Shown: positions 50,727 to 60,204, counted from the stretch's first letter. The stretch is DNA of 64,000 bases from Halomonas campaniensis (GCF_002211105.1 NZ_JPUA01000049.1:219689-283688); one strand, 5' to 3'. Made by a program: numbers and translations. The notes: a model not told the origin generated them from the letters alone.

Positions 50727-51638
50727 TCAATCTCCTGGTGATGCGGAGGGCGGTATTGAACGGTGCTTCGCTGGGCGCAGTTGTTCAAGTGACCAGTTGG
50801 CTACCGCCCAGTGTAGCTGAGTCGCCGGGGGCTCAGCAGCAAGCGCCTGAGGCGGTGCTTGGTCAAGTGCTGCCAGTGCCTGAAAGAGCTGCCGCCGCAC
50901 CCCGCGCTCATCTTCTGCCAGGGCGGGGGCCAGGTTTTGCTTCGAGAGCTTCTGACCTTCAGCGGTGACAATCAGCGGCAAGTGCAGGTAGCGTGGTTGC
51001 GGTAGCCCAAGCGCACCCTGCAACTGGCGCTGCCAGGGGGTGTTATCGAGCAGGTCGAGCCCGCGCACCACATCGGTAACTTGCTGCTCGGCGTCATCGA
51101 CGACCACGGCCAACTGGTAGGCCCATAGATTATCTTTGCGCTTTAATACCACATCGCCCAGTTCAGCGGGGTCAAACTGCTGCGCGCCGAATAGCCGGTC
51201 TTGCCATTGAATAGGGCGCTCGCCAAGGTCGCTGCGTAGCCGCCAGGCCACTGGTTGGGTGGGATCGCAAACGCCATCGCGGCACCAGCCGGGGTAGATA
51301 TCAAACGCCTGCCACTGCTTACGGGAGCAGCTGCAGGGGTAGGCAATACCGAGTTGGATCAACTGATCCAAGGCAGTTTGATAAGCCGCATCACGGGTGT
51401 GCTGCCACATCACACTCCCATCCCACTCCAGGCCAAAGGTTTCCAACTGACGCAGGATCGTGCTCGCCGCGCCATCGGGGCAGCGGGGCGGGTCGATATC
51501 CTCAATGCGTACCAACCACTCCCCCTGTGCCGCACGGGCGTCCAGGTAGCTGCCTAAAGCGGCGACCAAAGAGCCAAAGTGCAGCGGGCCTGAGGGCGTA
51601 GGCGCAAAGCGGCCACGGTAGCCAATTGAGTCGTTCAT
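50727..51638 (-). CDS. gluQ: Glutamyl-Q tRNA(Asp) synthetase GluQRS
   Basis: GluQRS attaches glutamate to queuosine 34 of tRNA-Asp. It looks like a glutamyl-tRNA synthetase without the anticodon-binding domain, at 303 residues. The HIGH-type motif is GRFAPTPSGPLHFGSLVAALGSYLDA near 9-34; the zinc site uses Cys residues in YPCSCSRKQW and CRDGVC near 101-123; the KMSKS-type loop is KLSKQN near 232-237. Location behind dksA is standard, and it ends 1 bp before cbrX. No anticodon domain is present, so it is not GltX. Confidence 0.95.
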   Translation of the reverse strand: MNDSIGYRGRFAPTPSGPLHFGSLVAALGSYLDARAAQGEWLVRIEDIDPPRCPDGAASTILRQLETFGLEWDGSVMWQHTRDAAYQTALDQLIQLGIAYPCSCSRKQWQAFDIYPGWCRDGVCDPTQPVAWRLRSDLGERPIQWQDRLFGAQQFDPAELGDVVLKRKDNLWAYQLAVVVDDAEQQVTDVVRGLDLLDNTPWQRQLQGALGLPQPRYLHLPLIVTAEGQKLSKQNLAPALAEDERGVRRQLFQALAALDQAPPQALAAEPPATQLHWAVANWSLEQLRPAKHRSIPPSASPGD

Positions 51639-51676
51639 TGTAGCGTCGTCCTTGGTGGTTCAGGCAAGCGCTGCCA

Positions 51677-51703
51677 ACAAAAACGGGCACCCTAAGGTGC
51701 CCG
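51677..51703 (-). terminator. Intrinsic terminator of dksA
   Basis: CGGGCACC (51684-51691), loop CTAA, GGTGCCCG (51696-51703), with TTTTTGTT following on the minus strand. Confidence 0.88.
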
Positions 51704-51730
51704 CGTTCAAGTAGAACGTTGTGTTAGTGC

Positions 51731-52168
51731 TCAGCCGCCGAGCTGCTTCTCCTTGAGTTCTGCCAAGGTTTTGCAGTCCACGCAGAGGGTGGCGGTGGGG
51801 CGAGCTTCTAAACGGCGGATGCCGATTTCAACGCCGCAGGCTTCGCAGAAGCCGTAGTCATCATCATCGATTTTATCGATGGTTTCGTTAATTTTCTTGA
51901 GCAGCTTACGCTCGCGATCCCGCGTGCGCAGTTCCAGGCTAAAGCCCTCTTCCTGGGTGGCGCGGTCGGCGGGGTCGGCGTAGTTATTCGCATCTTCCTG
52001 CAGGTGGCGTACGGTACGATCCACCTCTTCCATGAGATCCTGTTTCCAATCCAGCAGCAGCTGACGGAAGTGCGCTAGCTGCTGCTCGTTCATATACTCT
52101 TCACCCGGCGCTGGCTCATACGGGGTGAAGGACTTGGACGCTTCCGGTTTCTTTTCTGCTACTGGCAT
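51731..52168 (-). CDS. dksA: RNA polymerase-binding transcription factor DksA
   Basis: DksA works with ppGpp in the RNA polymerase secondary channel to shut down rRNA and tune amino-acid promoters. From MPVAEKKPEA (AAGGGG upstream) it is 145 residues. The coiled coil (about 35-110) has the tip with DPADRATQEEGFSLELRTRDRERKLLKKI, the important Asp residues at its tip, and the C4 zinc finger CEACGVEIGIRRLEARPTATLCVDCK at the end. It is divergent from the aminotransferase gene and upstream of gluQ. Confidence 0.96.
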   Translation of the reverse strand: MPVAEKKPEASKSFTPYEPAPGEEYMNEQQLAHFRQLLLDWKQDLMEEVDRTVRHLQEDANNYADPADRATQEEGFSLELRTRDRERKLLKKINETIDKIDDDDYGFCEACGVEIGIRRLEARPTATLCVDCKTLAELKEKQLGG

Positions 52169-52383
52169 GGGACTGCCCCTTACATATGTGACTACTGATC
52201 GACCATGAGCGATTGTCACGATCTCACGCCAAAGGGATGCTTGTTTAGCTGAAAAATGGCTGGGTTGCAAGCATAATGGTGAGCTTTCGACGATTGTTTG
52301 GCCTTGAATATGACTAGCGCCATGTTTTAGTTAGTTTTTCAATATTTACCACGTTTTAAAAATGAATTGATGAAGGAGCCGTT

Positions 52384-53544
52384 ATGGCCTGGAATTCGCG
52401 TGTCGATCACGTTGCCCCTTTTCGGGTCATGCATTTGCTGGAAATGGCCCAGGCGCGGGAAGCCGCTGGCTTTGATGTAATTCACCTGGAGGTGGGCGAA
52501 CCCGATTTTGCTACCCCTGAGCCAATCATTGCGGCAGGCCAAGCGGCACTTGCCAGTGGCTTTACCCGTTATACCCCCGCGGCGGGCTTGCCCGCGCTGC
52601 GCGAGGCCATTGCCGGTCACTACGCGGAGCACTTTAATGCCAACGTAGACCCCGCACGCATTTTGGTAACGCCCGGCGCGTCGGGCGCACTGCTGCTGGC
52701 CAGCCAACTACTCGTCGAAAGTGGCTCACGGGTGTTAATGGCTGACCCCAACTACCCCTGTAACCGGCACTTTATGGCCCTGTCGGGCGCCGAGATTGAT
52801 GCGGTGTCCGTGGGGCGTGATAGCGGCTGGCAGTTGGATGCTGCCCTGATAGCGCGGTATTGGCGTGAAGAGACCAGCCTTGCCATGCTGGCGTCCCCCT
52901 CTAACCCCACCGGCCATACATTGAGTGCGCAGCAGCTCTCGGCGGTGCTGGCAGCGGTCGCTGAGCGTGAAGGTGAGGTGATTGTCGATGAGATTTATCA
53001 GGGCCTCAACTACGACGATGCGCCGCTATCGGCGACCTCGCTCTCCGCCAACGCCTTTGTGGTCAACAGCTTCTCAAAATATTTTGGTATGACCGGCTGG
53101 CGCCTGGGTTGGTTGGTGGCGCCTGAGCATGCGGTAGAGCCATTAACGCGGCTGGCGCAAAATATGTTTCTTGCCGCGCCAACCCCTTCGCAGCATGCCG
53201 CCCTGGCGGCGTTTACGCCCGAGTGCCGGGCCATCCTTGAACAGCGCCGTGAAACCCTGAAAGAGCGTCGCCAAGTTCTGCTGGAGGGGCTGGCAGGCTT
53301 GGGGCTGGCGCCGGATCTCCCGCCCCAGGGGGCGTTTTATTTGTGGCTGGATATCTCCCGCTACAGCTGCGATAGCCAAGACTTCTGCGAGCGCTTACTG
53401 CAGGAGGAGAACGTGGCGATTACCCCGGGTATTGATTTTGCCTTACGTGGCGGTGAACACCATGTGCGCATTGCGTTTACCAATGATGTGGCCCGTCTGG
53501 AAGAGGCAGTGGCGCGGATTGCACGCTTTGTGGGCAGGCTGTGA
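52384..53544 (+). CDS. PLP-dependent class I/II aminotransferase
   Basis: A 386-residue aspartate-aminotransferase-fold enzyme. VIHLEVGEPDFATP near 33-46, ASPSNPTGHTLS near 176, DEIYQGLNY near 206 and the PLP-Lys motif SFSKYFGMTGWRLGW near 231-245 show a fold type I, class I transaminase. Substrate specificity (aspartate, alanine, or methionine salvage) is not clear. GAAGGAGCCGTT precedes the ATG. It overlaps sfsA by one base (TGATG). Confidence 0.9.
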   Translation: MAWNSRVDHVAPFRVMHLLEMAQAREAAGFDVIHLEVGEPDFATPEPIIAAGQAALASGFTRYTPAAGLPALREAIAGHYAEHFNANVDPARILVTPGASGALLLASQLLVESGSRVLMADPNYPCNRHFMALSGAEIDAVSVGRDSGWQLDAALIARYWREETSLAMLASPSNPTGHTLSAQQLSAVLAAVAEREGEVIVDEIYQGLNYDDAPLSATSLSANAFVVNSFSKYFGMTGWRLGWLVAPEHAVEPLTRLAQNMFLAAPTPSQHAALAAFTPECRAILEQRRETLKERRQVLLEGLAGLGLAPDLPPQGAFYLWLDISRYSCDSQDFCERLLQEENVAITPGIDFALRGGEHHVRIAFTNDVARLEEAVARIARFVGRL

Positions 53545-54272
53545 TGCTATCTTATCCGGCGTTGGTACCGGGCACGCTGATCAAGCGTTATAAGCGCTTT
53601 CTAGCCGATGTGCGTTTGGATGATGGTCGCGAGGTGGTGGCCCACTGCCCCAATACCGGCTCAATGAAGGCGGTGAACGTGCCGGGGTGCCGTGTGTGGC
53701 TGTCGCCTAGCGATAACCCTAAGCGCAAGCTGGCCTGGACCTGGGAGTTTATCGAGCTACCCCAAGCCGATGGACAGCTGGCGCTTGCCTCGGTGCATAC
53801 CGGCCGCGCTAACCGCATTGTGGAGGCGGCGTTAGAGGCGGGTGAGTTAGCGCCCTTGGCAGGCTACGCCACGCTGCGCCGAGAGGTGAAAGTAGCCGAT
53901 GCCCGGCTAGATTTTATGCTGGACGATCCAGAGCGAGGACGGGCGTATATCGAGGTGAAGCAGGTCACCCTCAAAGAGCAGGACAGCCACGGCTACTTTC
54001 CGGACTCGGTCAGTGTGCGTGGCACCAAGCATCTGCATTCGCTGCGTGTGTTGGCAGAGCAGGGTGAACGGGCAGTGCTGCTGTTTTGTGTCGCCCACGA
54101 AGGTATTGCTGACGTGGCCGCCGCTGCGCATATTGATGCCACTTACGCGGCAGCCCTGGCGGAGGCCGCTGCCAGCGGGGTGGAAGTGCTGGCCTATGGC
54201 ATTGACGTGGAGCGGAAGCAGGGGCGCCCCATCGGCGTAGGGTTAACCCGCCACCTGCCTGTGCGACTGTAG
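53544..54272 (+). CDS. sfsA: Sugar fermentation stimulation protein SfsA
   Basis: SfsA is a nuclease-like DNA-binding protein named for its effect on maltose metabolism in E. coli; its role is not settled. The 242-residue product has the OB-like N-terminal region (KRYKRFLADVRLDDGREVVAHCPNTGSMKAVNVPGC) and the restriction-endonuclease-like core with ARLDFMLDD and YIEVKQVTLKE (D...ExK) near 113-141. It is coupled to the aminotransferase by TGATG. The next 200 bp up to the DUF4426 gene show no gene. Confidence 0.94.
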   Translation: MLSYPALVPGTLIKRYKRFLADVRLDDGREVVAHCPNTGSMKAVNVPGCRVWLSPSDNPKRKLAWTWEFIELPQADGQLALASVHTGRANRIVEAALEAGELAPLAGYATLRREVKVADARLDFMLDDPERGRAYIEVKQVTLKEQDSHGYFPDSVSVRGTKHLHSLRVLAEQGERAVLLFCVAHEGIADVAAAAHIDATYAAALAEAAASGVEVLAYGIDVERKQGRPIGVGLTRHLPVRL

Positions 54273-54475
54273 ATAGTTTGTCTGCGTTGGAATTTAACCA
54301 GAGGCCGTGGGTAGTTGTAAGCAAGGGTCTTTCGCCATGGCCGGAAACTATTCCCTTCAATTCCGGCATTCACGCCATCCATGGCGATCAGATGGCGAAA
54401 GTAGCGCCCAAGGATGGGTTTACAGCGCCCTTGCGTCAATCTGCCCACGGCATGTCGAGAGCTATACAGTAGTGC

Positions 54476-54925
54476 CTAGCGATCAATATAAAAACGCTGA
54501 ATAAAGTTCACCGGCTCGGGGGCTGCGTTGCGGTCGTAGCGCACGCTTAGCTCAAAGCGCATGTTCTCATCGTCGCGCAGGGTAAACGGCGCTAGGTGGT
54601 AGGTGGCATCGCCGTCGTGCACGGTGCGAAAGCTGAGCGACTCTTGGGTACCCGTCAAGCCGCTAACGTGACCCTGGACGCTGGCGTTAACGGGACGGGT
54701 AGTGCCATCGTCCTGACGTTCGCGAACGCTGACATTGACCAGGCCGCGGTTAGCGCTGCGCTGGAGGTTGTTCGCCTGGGCCACCTCTGGGGTCAAAAAG
54801 CTGCTGTTCACCGCGCTGTAGTGAATCTCGTAATCGCCCACGCTAACGAACTGCTCAGCGTGGGCCCCAGTGGCGGCGAACAGTGTGCCGACAAGGGCGG
54901 CACCGATCATTAATCTGCGTAACAT
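54476..54925 (-). CDS. DUF4426 exported protein
   Basis: A 149-residue protein with a cleavable signal peptide (residues 1-23, MLRRLMIGAALVGTLFAATGAHA, predicted cut after AHA). The mature part is beta-rich: EQFVSVGDYEIHYSAVNSSFLTPEVAQ, NVSVRERQDDG and HLAPFTLRDDENMRFELSVRYD. This matches the DUF4426 family, often found behind metX-metW. ATG 54925 with AAGGAG upstream is chosen over an upstream in-frame ATG. The function is unknown; a periplasmic role is inferred. Confidence 0.8.
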   Translation of the reverse strand: MLRRLMIGAALVGTLFAATGAHAEQFVSVGDYEIHYSAVNSSFLTPEVAQANNLQRSANRGLVNVSVRERQDDGTTRPVNASVQGHVSGLTGTQESLSFRTVHDGDATYHLAPFTLRDDENMRFELSVRYDRNAAPEPVNFIQRFYIDR

Positions 54926-54964
54926 GGCGTGGCTCCTTGGGTTACGTTTAAACGCGATCAACAT

Positions 54965-55561
54965 CTAGCGGCGGCGAACGCGGAAAATGGCAATTTCACC
55001 AAATAGATTGGGCCATAGCCGCGATTTCCAGTGACCTTGATGATCTCCCACGCCCACCGCGCGATCAACAATCACCAAGCCCTTTTCCCGGCATAGATGC
55101 TCAAAATCGTTGAACGTGGATAGGTGGATGTTGGGCGTGTCGTACCAGGCGTGAGGCAGTGATTTGGAGACCGGCATATAGCCGCGCAGGCCCAAGTGCA
55201 CACGGTGGCGCCAGTAGGCGAAGTTAGGGAAGGTGATAATGCCCTCTTCGGCGACGCGCAGCATTTCATCGAGCATCTTGTCCGGGCGGCGTAGCGCCTG
55301 CAGCGCCTGGGTCATAATGACCTGATCGTAGCTGTTATCGCAGAAGCTGCTTAAGCCGTCATCCAGGTTATGCTCAATCACGCTGACGCCACGGGCCACG
55401 CAGGCGTTAATGCCGTCGTGGTCGATCTCTAAGCCATACCCGGTTACGTTCTTATTATTCGCCAGGGTTTCCAGCAGTTCGCCGTCGCCACAGGCGAGGT
55501 CGAGCACGTGGGCGCCTTCGGGCACCCAGTCGTAAATCAATTCTAGATCGGCGCGCATCAT
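54965..55561 (-). CDS. metW: Methionine biosynthesis protein MetW
   Basis: MetW is a class I methyltransferase-like protein that partners MetX and in some bacteria stimulates acylation of homoserine. It has 198 residues. VPEGAHVLDLACGDGELLETLANN near 13-35 is the SAM-binding region, followed by NLDDGLSSFCDNSYDQVIMTQALQ and PNFAYWRHRVHLGLRGYMPVSK. It overlaps metX by 4 nt (ATGA), so they are coupled. The enzymatic activity of MetW itself is not proven. Confidence 0.94.
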   Translation of the reverse strand: MMRADLELIYDWVPEGAHVLDLACGDGELLETLANNKNVTGYGLEIDHDGINACVARGVSVIEHNLDDGLSSFCDNSYDQVIMTQALQALRRPDKMLDEMLRVAEEGIITFPNFAYWRHRVHLGLRGYMPVSKSLPHAWYDTPNIHLSTFNDFEHLCREKGLVIVDRAVGVGDHQGHWKSRLWPNLFGEIAIFRVRRR

Positions 55562-56784
55562 GGCGTCTCCTCTGAGCTCGTTGCCACTTTGCCCACTTGA
55601 TCATCGCCCGCTTCAGCGAGCTTTAGCTCCCGAGCAGCGCGGCTCATAAAGGCGCTGAAGATGGCGTCGTAGCGCGGCGCTGAAAGTAAAAAAGCATCGT
55701 GCCCATGGGGTGATTCGATGTTGGCATAGCTGACTGACTTGCCTGCCCGGGTAAGCGCATCGACCAGTTCCCTGGAGCGCGAGGGCGGAAAGCGCCAGTC
55801 GGTGGTAAAGCTGACAATCAAAAAAGGGCACTGCGCTGGGGCCAGGGCTTTGGCTAAGTCGCCCCCCTGGGTGGCGGAAGGGTCAAAGTAGTCCAGTGCC
55901 TTGGTCATTAGCAGGTAGGTGTTGGCGTCAAAGGCGGTGGAGAAGGTGTCGCCCTGATAGCGCAGGTAGGACTCCACCTGAAACTCGACGTCGAAACCAA
56001 AGTTAAGGTCGTCGCTGCGCAGGTCGCGGCCAAACTTGCTGCCCATGGCGTCTTCCGACAGATAGGTGATATGCCCCACCATACGCGCCAGCTTTAGCCC
56101 ACGTTTGGGCACAGTGTCGTGTTCAGCGTACCAGCCGTCAAAGAACTCAGGATCAGAGCGAATTGCCTGGCGAGCCACCTCGTTAAAAGCGATATTTTGC
56201 GCCGAGAGCCGCGGCGTGGCGGCAATTACCACCGCGTTGGCTACCCGCTCCGGGTAAGTCATTGTCCACTGCATGACCTGCATGCCGCCCAGGCTGCCGC
56301 CCACCGCGGCGGCCCAGCGCTCAATTCCCAGGTGGTCGGCAAGCCGTGCCTGGCTGGCCACCCAATCGCTCACCGTCACCATGGGGAATTCAGGCCCCCA
56401 CTGGCGGCCCGTCTCGGGGTTGTGGCTGACCGGTCCAGTGCTGCCGTGGCAGCCGCCCAGGTTATTGAGCGACACCACAAAAAAGCGGTTGGTGTCGATT
56501 GCTTTGCCGGGGCCAATATGAGCATCCCACCAGCCGGGCTTGCGGTCTTCTTCGCTGTGATAGCCCGCGGCGTGGTGGTGGCCTGAGAGGGCATGGCAAA
56601 TCAGCACCGCGTTGGTGCGATCAGCGTTAAGTGTGCCGTAGGTTTCGTAAATCAGCTCGTAGGCGGGCAGCACTTTGCCGCAGGCGAGGGCGAGCGGCGT
56701 GTCGAAGCGTGCCACGTGCGGGGTGACCAGGCCGACGGAACCCGCCGGTCGGTCTGCAAACGCATGCGTATCTGAATCAGGCAT
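55558..56784 (-). CDS. metX: Homoserine O-acyltransferase MetX
   Basis: MetX acylates homoserine in methionine synthesis; in many MetW-bearing gammaproteobacteria the true acyl donor is succinyl-CoA rather than acetyl-CoA, and this one cannot be assigned by eye. The 408-residue alpha/beta hydrolase has the nucleophile in VGGSLGGMQVMQW near 163-175, the Asp in IVSFTTDWRFPPSRS and the His in ESPHGHDAFLL near 371-381. The N-terminal region PAGSVGLVTPHVARFDTPLALACGKVLPAYELIYETYGTLN is typical. It is followed by metW. Confidence 0.93.
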   Translation of the reverse strand: MPDSDTHAFADRPAGSVGLVTPHVARFDTPLALACGKVLPAYELIYETYGTLNADRTNAVLICHALSGHHHAAGYHSEEDRKPGWWDAHIGPGKAIDTNRFFVVSLNNLGGCHGSTGPVSHNPETGRQWGPEFPMVTVSDWVASQARLADHLGIERWAAAVGGSLGGMQVMQWTMTYPERVANAVVIAATPRLSAQNIAFNEVARQAIRSDPEFFDGWYAEHDTVPKRGLKLARMVGHITYLSEDAMGSKFGRDLRSDDLNFGFDVEFQVESYLRYQGDTFSTAFDANTYLLMTKALDYFDPSATQGGDLAKALAPAQCPFLIVSFTTDWRFPPSRSRELVDALTRAGKSVSYANIESPHGHDAFLLSAPRYDAIFSAFMSRAARELKLAEAGDDQVGKVATSSEETP

Positions 56785-56870
56785 TGAAGGCGCGAGTCCT
56801 GCTAAAAAGTACGTCTAAATGAATCAAGCCGAAGCGATCCACTGCACAAAGAGCTGGCAGACAGCCGTGA

Positions 56871-57464
56871 TCAGAGCCCGACCAGTGCCCCGGAAATGCC
56901 CGCCGCACGAATCAGTGCGCCGACCACCAAACTATCGACCAGATTAATGGCGATAAACACCACGATAGGCGAGAGATCAATCATGCCCAACGGGGGGATC
57001 ACTTTGCGTACCGGCGCCATAATGGGCTCCACCAGCTGCATCACCAGCAGCGCGCCTGGGTGGCTGGCGTTGGGCGCTACCCAGCTTAAGATGATCATCA
57101 CAATCATGGCGAAGAAGTAGATTTTTAAAATTGCATTCGCCAGAGCCGCTACACCGGCAATCATCAACCCGGCAATGGGGGGCATGCCCACGCCAATTAC
57201 CATAAAGATGGCGATGATGCTGACCACTTTCAACACAAAGCCTGCCGCTAATGTAGCGAGGTCGAAGCGACCCGCAACGGGGCCTAAAAAGCCTTGAAAC
57301 AGACCCACCACCGGTTGGGTGATCTTAACCACCGATTGGCTTAACGGGTTGTAGTAATCCGCCCGCGACGCCTGCAGCAGAAAGCGTAGCATGAGTAAAA
57401 AGAGGTAAATATTGATGAGGGTATTTACCAGCATTAACCCTGCACTGCCCAATTCATTGCCCAT
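56871..57464 (-). CDS. yggT: YggT family integral membrane protein
   Basis: A 197-residue membrane protein with two YGGT domains (about 10-90 and 105-190), each with two hydrophobic helices and the motif ..LLRFLLQASRADYYNPLSQSVVKITQPVV.. or ..SWVAPNASHPGALLVMQLVEPIMAPVRKVIPPLGMIDLSPIVVFI... Members are linked to osmotic and potassium stress in E. coli, but the mechanism is unknown. It lies downstream of proC on the same strand; yggS-proC-yggT is a standard operon. Confidence 0.92.
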   Translation of the reverse strand: MGNELGSAGLMLVNTLINIYLFLLMLRFLLQASRADYYNPLSQSVVKITQPVVGLFQGFLGPVAGRFDLATLAAGFVLKVVSIIAIFMVIGVGMPPIAGLMIAGVAALANAILKIYFFAMIVMIILSWVAPNASHPGALLVMQLVEPIMAPVRKVIPPLGMIDLSPIVVFIAINLVDSLVVGALIRAAGISGALVGL

Positions 57465-57521
57465 TATTATGTCTCCTTGATGATTCGTCGCTTAACGGCT
57501 GTGCTCGCCGAATGGCTGTGT

Positions 57522-58346
57522 TTAGCTGCCGCTCAATTCCTTGGCCATTGCCTGGGCGCGGTCGGCGCAGGCCTGCATGGCGTCGGCAATGGTGGTGCGC
57601 AGTTGTGCCTCTTCCATATGGTGGATAGCACGCTCGGTGGTGCCGCCCGGCGACATAACGTTCTGTTTCAGCGTGGCCGGGTCTTTATCGCTCTGCTGTG
57701 CCATCGTGGCGGCACCCAGCGCGGTCTGAATCGCCAGGCGGCGCGCAGTGGCGGCCGGTAGGCCGAGTTTAACCGCGGCTTCCTCCATGGCTTCAAACAT
57801 CAGGAAGAAGTAGGCCGGGGCGCTACCAGAAACAGCGGTCACTGCGTCTAACAGGGCTTCCTCTTCCACCCACTCGACAATACCTACCGCCTCCATAAGC
57901 TGTGTGGCGATCTCGCGCTGGGCATCGCTAACCTTCGCATTGGCATAGAGGCCGCTGGCGCCATAACCGACCAGCGAAGGCGTATTAGGCATGCAGCGAA
58001 CCATGGCGTTATGACCACCCAGCCACTGGTCGATGGTGTCGGCATAAAGGCCTGCCGCAATCGAGATCACCAACGGCTGCTGTTGTTGAATGCTGTCGCG
58101 CAGCGCTTCGCATACGTTGCGCATGATTTGCGGCTTCACCGCGAGCACCACCACATCGGCCTCAGCCACCGCCGCGTTGTTGTCGGTGTCGGTATTGATG
58201 CCTAGGCGTTGTTTAATCGCTGCCAGTTCGCTGTCATTCGGTGCGGTGGCAGTAATCGTAGAGGGCTCGACGCCGCTGTCGATTAGGCCGCCGATAATGG
58301 CGCTGGCCATATTGCCGGCCCCAATGAAGGTAATCTTATTCGCCAT
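57522..58346 (-). CDS. proC: Pyrroline-5-carboxylate reductase ProC
   Basis: ProC reduces pyrroline-5-carboxylate to proline with NAD(P)H. The 274-residue product has the Rossmann motif ITFIGAGNMASAIIGGL near 4-20, VVVLAVKPQIM near 69-79, RCMPNTPSLVGYGASGLYAN near 115-135, and the P5CR signature LDAVTAVSGSAPAYFFLMFEAMEEAAVKLGLP near 163. Proline is a compatible solute under salt stress, which fits a halophile. It sits between yggS and yggT. Confidence 0.96.
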   Translation of the reverse strand: MANKITFIGAGNMASAIIGGLIDSGVEPSTITATAPNDSELAAIKQRLGINTDTDNNAAVAEADVVVLAVKPQIMRNVCEALRDSIQQQQPLVISIAAGLYADTIDQWLGGHNAMVRCMPNTPSLVGYGASGLYANAKVSDAQREIATQLMEAVGIVEWVEEEALLDAVTAVSGSAPAYFFLMFEAMEEAAVKLGLPAATARRLAIQTALGAATMAQQSDKDPATLKQNVMSPGGTTERAIHHMEEAQLRTTIADAMQACADRAQAMAKELSGS

Positions 58347-58401
58347 GGTAGGTGTCCCTTAAGTAAAAGTGTTCTACGTAAAAAAGCGGGCTACTTTTCG
58401 T

Positions 58402-59118
58402 CTAAGCCGATGGGCGAGCGCCGAAAATCGCTGTACCTAAACGCACCAGCGTGGCGCCTTCCAGTATCGCCGCTTCTAAATCGTCGCTCATGCCCATCGA
58501 GAGCGTATCAAGGGGCGCGTCTGGCAAGCTGCTTTGTAAGGCGGTGAACGCCTCGCGAAGTGCAGCCAATGGCTGGCGCTGGGCGCTGATATCCTTTGCC
58601 GGTGCGGGGATCGCCATCAAACCGCGCAGGTGCAAATTCGGCAGCGTGGCCACTTCTTTGGCCAATTCCTCTAACGCTTCGGGCAGCACACCGGCTTTGC
58701 TCTCTTCGCGGCTGATATTAACCTGGAGGCAGATATTGAGCGGTGCAAGGTGCGCTGGGCGCTGTTCGCTCAGGCGCTTGGCAATTTTTAGCCTGTCGAC
58801 GCTGTGCACCCAGTCAAAGTGTTCGGCAACCGAGCGGGTTTTGTTGGACTGCAGCGGCCCAATGAAATGCCATACAATGCCGTCAAGGTCAGTAAGCTCC
58901 GTCTGCTTTTCCAGCGCTTCTTGCAAATAGTTTTCACCAAATTCACGCTGACCCAACTGCCAGGCCTGACGAATCATCGCCGCTGGCTTGGTTTTGCTGA
59001 CCGCCAGTAGCTTGGCGGCATCCTGGGCACGCCCCGCGTCTTCTAATGCGTCACGCAGGCGTTTAAGCGCCTGAGCGTATGAAGAGTCGAGTGACTCGTT
59101 AAGCGCGATGTCTGTCAT
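58402..59118 (-). CDS. yggS: PLP homeostasis protein YggS (COG0325)
   Basis: YggS binds pyridoxal 5'-phosphate and helps keep vitamin B6 and amino-acid pools balanced. From ATG 59118 it is 238 residues; a TTG two codons earlier is also in frame. The alanine-racemase-like barrel has the PLP Lys in LLAVSKTKPA near 38-47, FGENYLQEALEKQ near 60-72, WHFIGPLQSNKTR near 83-95, VHSVD near 105, and LSMGMSDDLEAAILEGATLVRLGTAIFG near 205-232. It is divergent from pilT, separated by 32 bp. Confidence 0.94.
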   Translation of the reverse strand: MTDIALNESLDSSYAQALKRLRDALEDAGRAQDAAKLLAVSKTKPAAMIRQAWQLGQREFGENYLQEALEKQTELTDLDGIVWHFIGPLQSNKTRSVAEHFDWVHSVDRLKIAKRLSEQRPAHLAPLNICLQVNISREESKAGVLPEALEELAKEVATLPNLHLRGLMAIPAPAKDISAQRQPLAALREAFTALQSSLPDAPLDTLSMGMSDDLEAAILEGATLVRLGTAIFGARPSA

Positions 59119-59150
59119 ACTCAAGCACCTTACCGCAGCTGGGAAGAGAG

Positions 59151-60194
59151 ATGGATATTACCGAACTGCTAGCATTCTCGGCAAAGCAGAATGCCTCTGA
59201 CTTGCACCTTTCGGCCGGTTTGCCACCCATGATACGTGTTGATGGCGACATTCGTCGGCTCAATGTGCCCGCTATCGATAATAACGATGTGCGCAAATTG
59301 ATCTACGACATCATGAATGATCGACAGCGGCGCGACTACGAAGAGCACCTGGAAATTGATTTTTCCTTTGAAATCCCTGGGGTAGCGCGTTTTCGTGTTA
59401 ATGCGTTCACCCAGGCCCGCGGGGCGGGAGCGGTATTTCGTACCATTCCCAATCAAGTGCTCTCCATGCAAGCCCTGGGGCTCGGTGAGGTGTTCGAGCG
59501 TCTGGCGATGTTGCCGCGGGGCCTAGTGCTGGTGACTGGGCCAACGGGGTCGGGTAAGAGCACGACGCTGGCCGCGATGATCGATTACATTAACGATCAT
59601 CGTTACGAACATATTCTCACCATTGAAGACCCCGTCGAGTTTGTCCACGTCAGCAAGCGCTGTTTGATTAACCAACGCGAAGTGCACCGCGACACCCATA
59701 GCTTTGCCGATGCGTTGCGTAGCGCGCTGCGTGAAGACCCGGATGTGATTCTGGTCGGGGAACTGCGCGATCTGGAGACCATTCGCTTGGCGCTGACCGC
59801 TGCTGAAACCGGTCACCTGGTGCTGGGAACGCTGCATACCACCTCTGCTGCCAAGACCATCGACCGGATCATCGATGTTTTTCCCGGCGAAGAGAAAGCC
59901 ATGGTGCGTTCCATGCTATCGGAATCGCTCCAAGCAGTGGTATCGCAATCGCTGCTTAAACGTCAGGGCGGCGGGCGCGTAGCGGCCCACGAAATCCTCA
60001 TTGCCACTTCTGCAGTGCGCAACTTGATCCGCGAAGACAAAGTGGCGCAGATGTACTCTGCCATTCAAACCGGCGGCAGCCTGGGCATGCAAACGCTGGA
60101 TGCCGCGCTGTCGCGTTTAGTGAAAGAGGGCACGGTAAGTCTGGATGAGGCGCAGTTGAGTGCAAAGGGAACGTTGGCGATAAAGGATGAATAA
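59151..60194 (+). CDS. pilT: Type IV pilus retraction ATPase PilT
   Basis: PilT is the hexameric ATPase that retracts type IV pili and gives twitching motility. The 347-residue product has the N-terminal DITELLAFSAKQNASDLHLSAGLPPMIRVDG, Walker A GPTGSGKST near 129-137, the Asp box EDPVEFVH near 160-167, the Walker B DPDVILVGELRDLETIRLAL near 195-214, and the His box TGHLVLGTLHTTSA near 222-235, and the C-terminal AIRNLI-like motif AVRNLIREDKVAQMYSAIQTG. It overlaps an upstream possible start of pilU. Confidence 0.96.
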   Translation: MDITELLAFSAKQNASDLHLSAGLPPMIRVDGDIRRLNVPAIDNNDVRKLIYDIMNDRQRRDYEEHLEIDFSFEIPGVARFRVNAFTQARGAGAVFRTIPNQVLSMQALGLGEVFERLAMLPRGLVLVTGPTGSGKSTTLAAMIDYINDHRYEHILTIEDPVEFVHVSKRCLINQREVHRDTHSFADALRSALREDPDVILVGELRDLETIRLALTAAETGHLVLGTLHTTSAAKTIDRIIDVFPGEEKAMVRSMLSESLQAVVSQSLLKRQGGGRVAAHEILIATSAVRNLIREDKVAQMYSAIQTGGSLGMQTLDAALSRLVKEGTVSLDEAQLSAKGTLAIKDE

Positions 60195-60204
60195 GGAGCA
60201 TAGA

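Noticed and set aside
54273..54475. Frames between sfsA and the DUF4426 gene
   Set aside because: They lack ribosome-binding sites and family resemblance. The gap is 200 bp between convergent genes.
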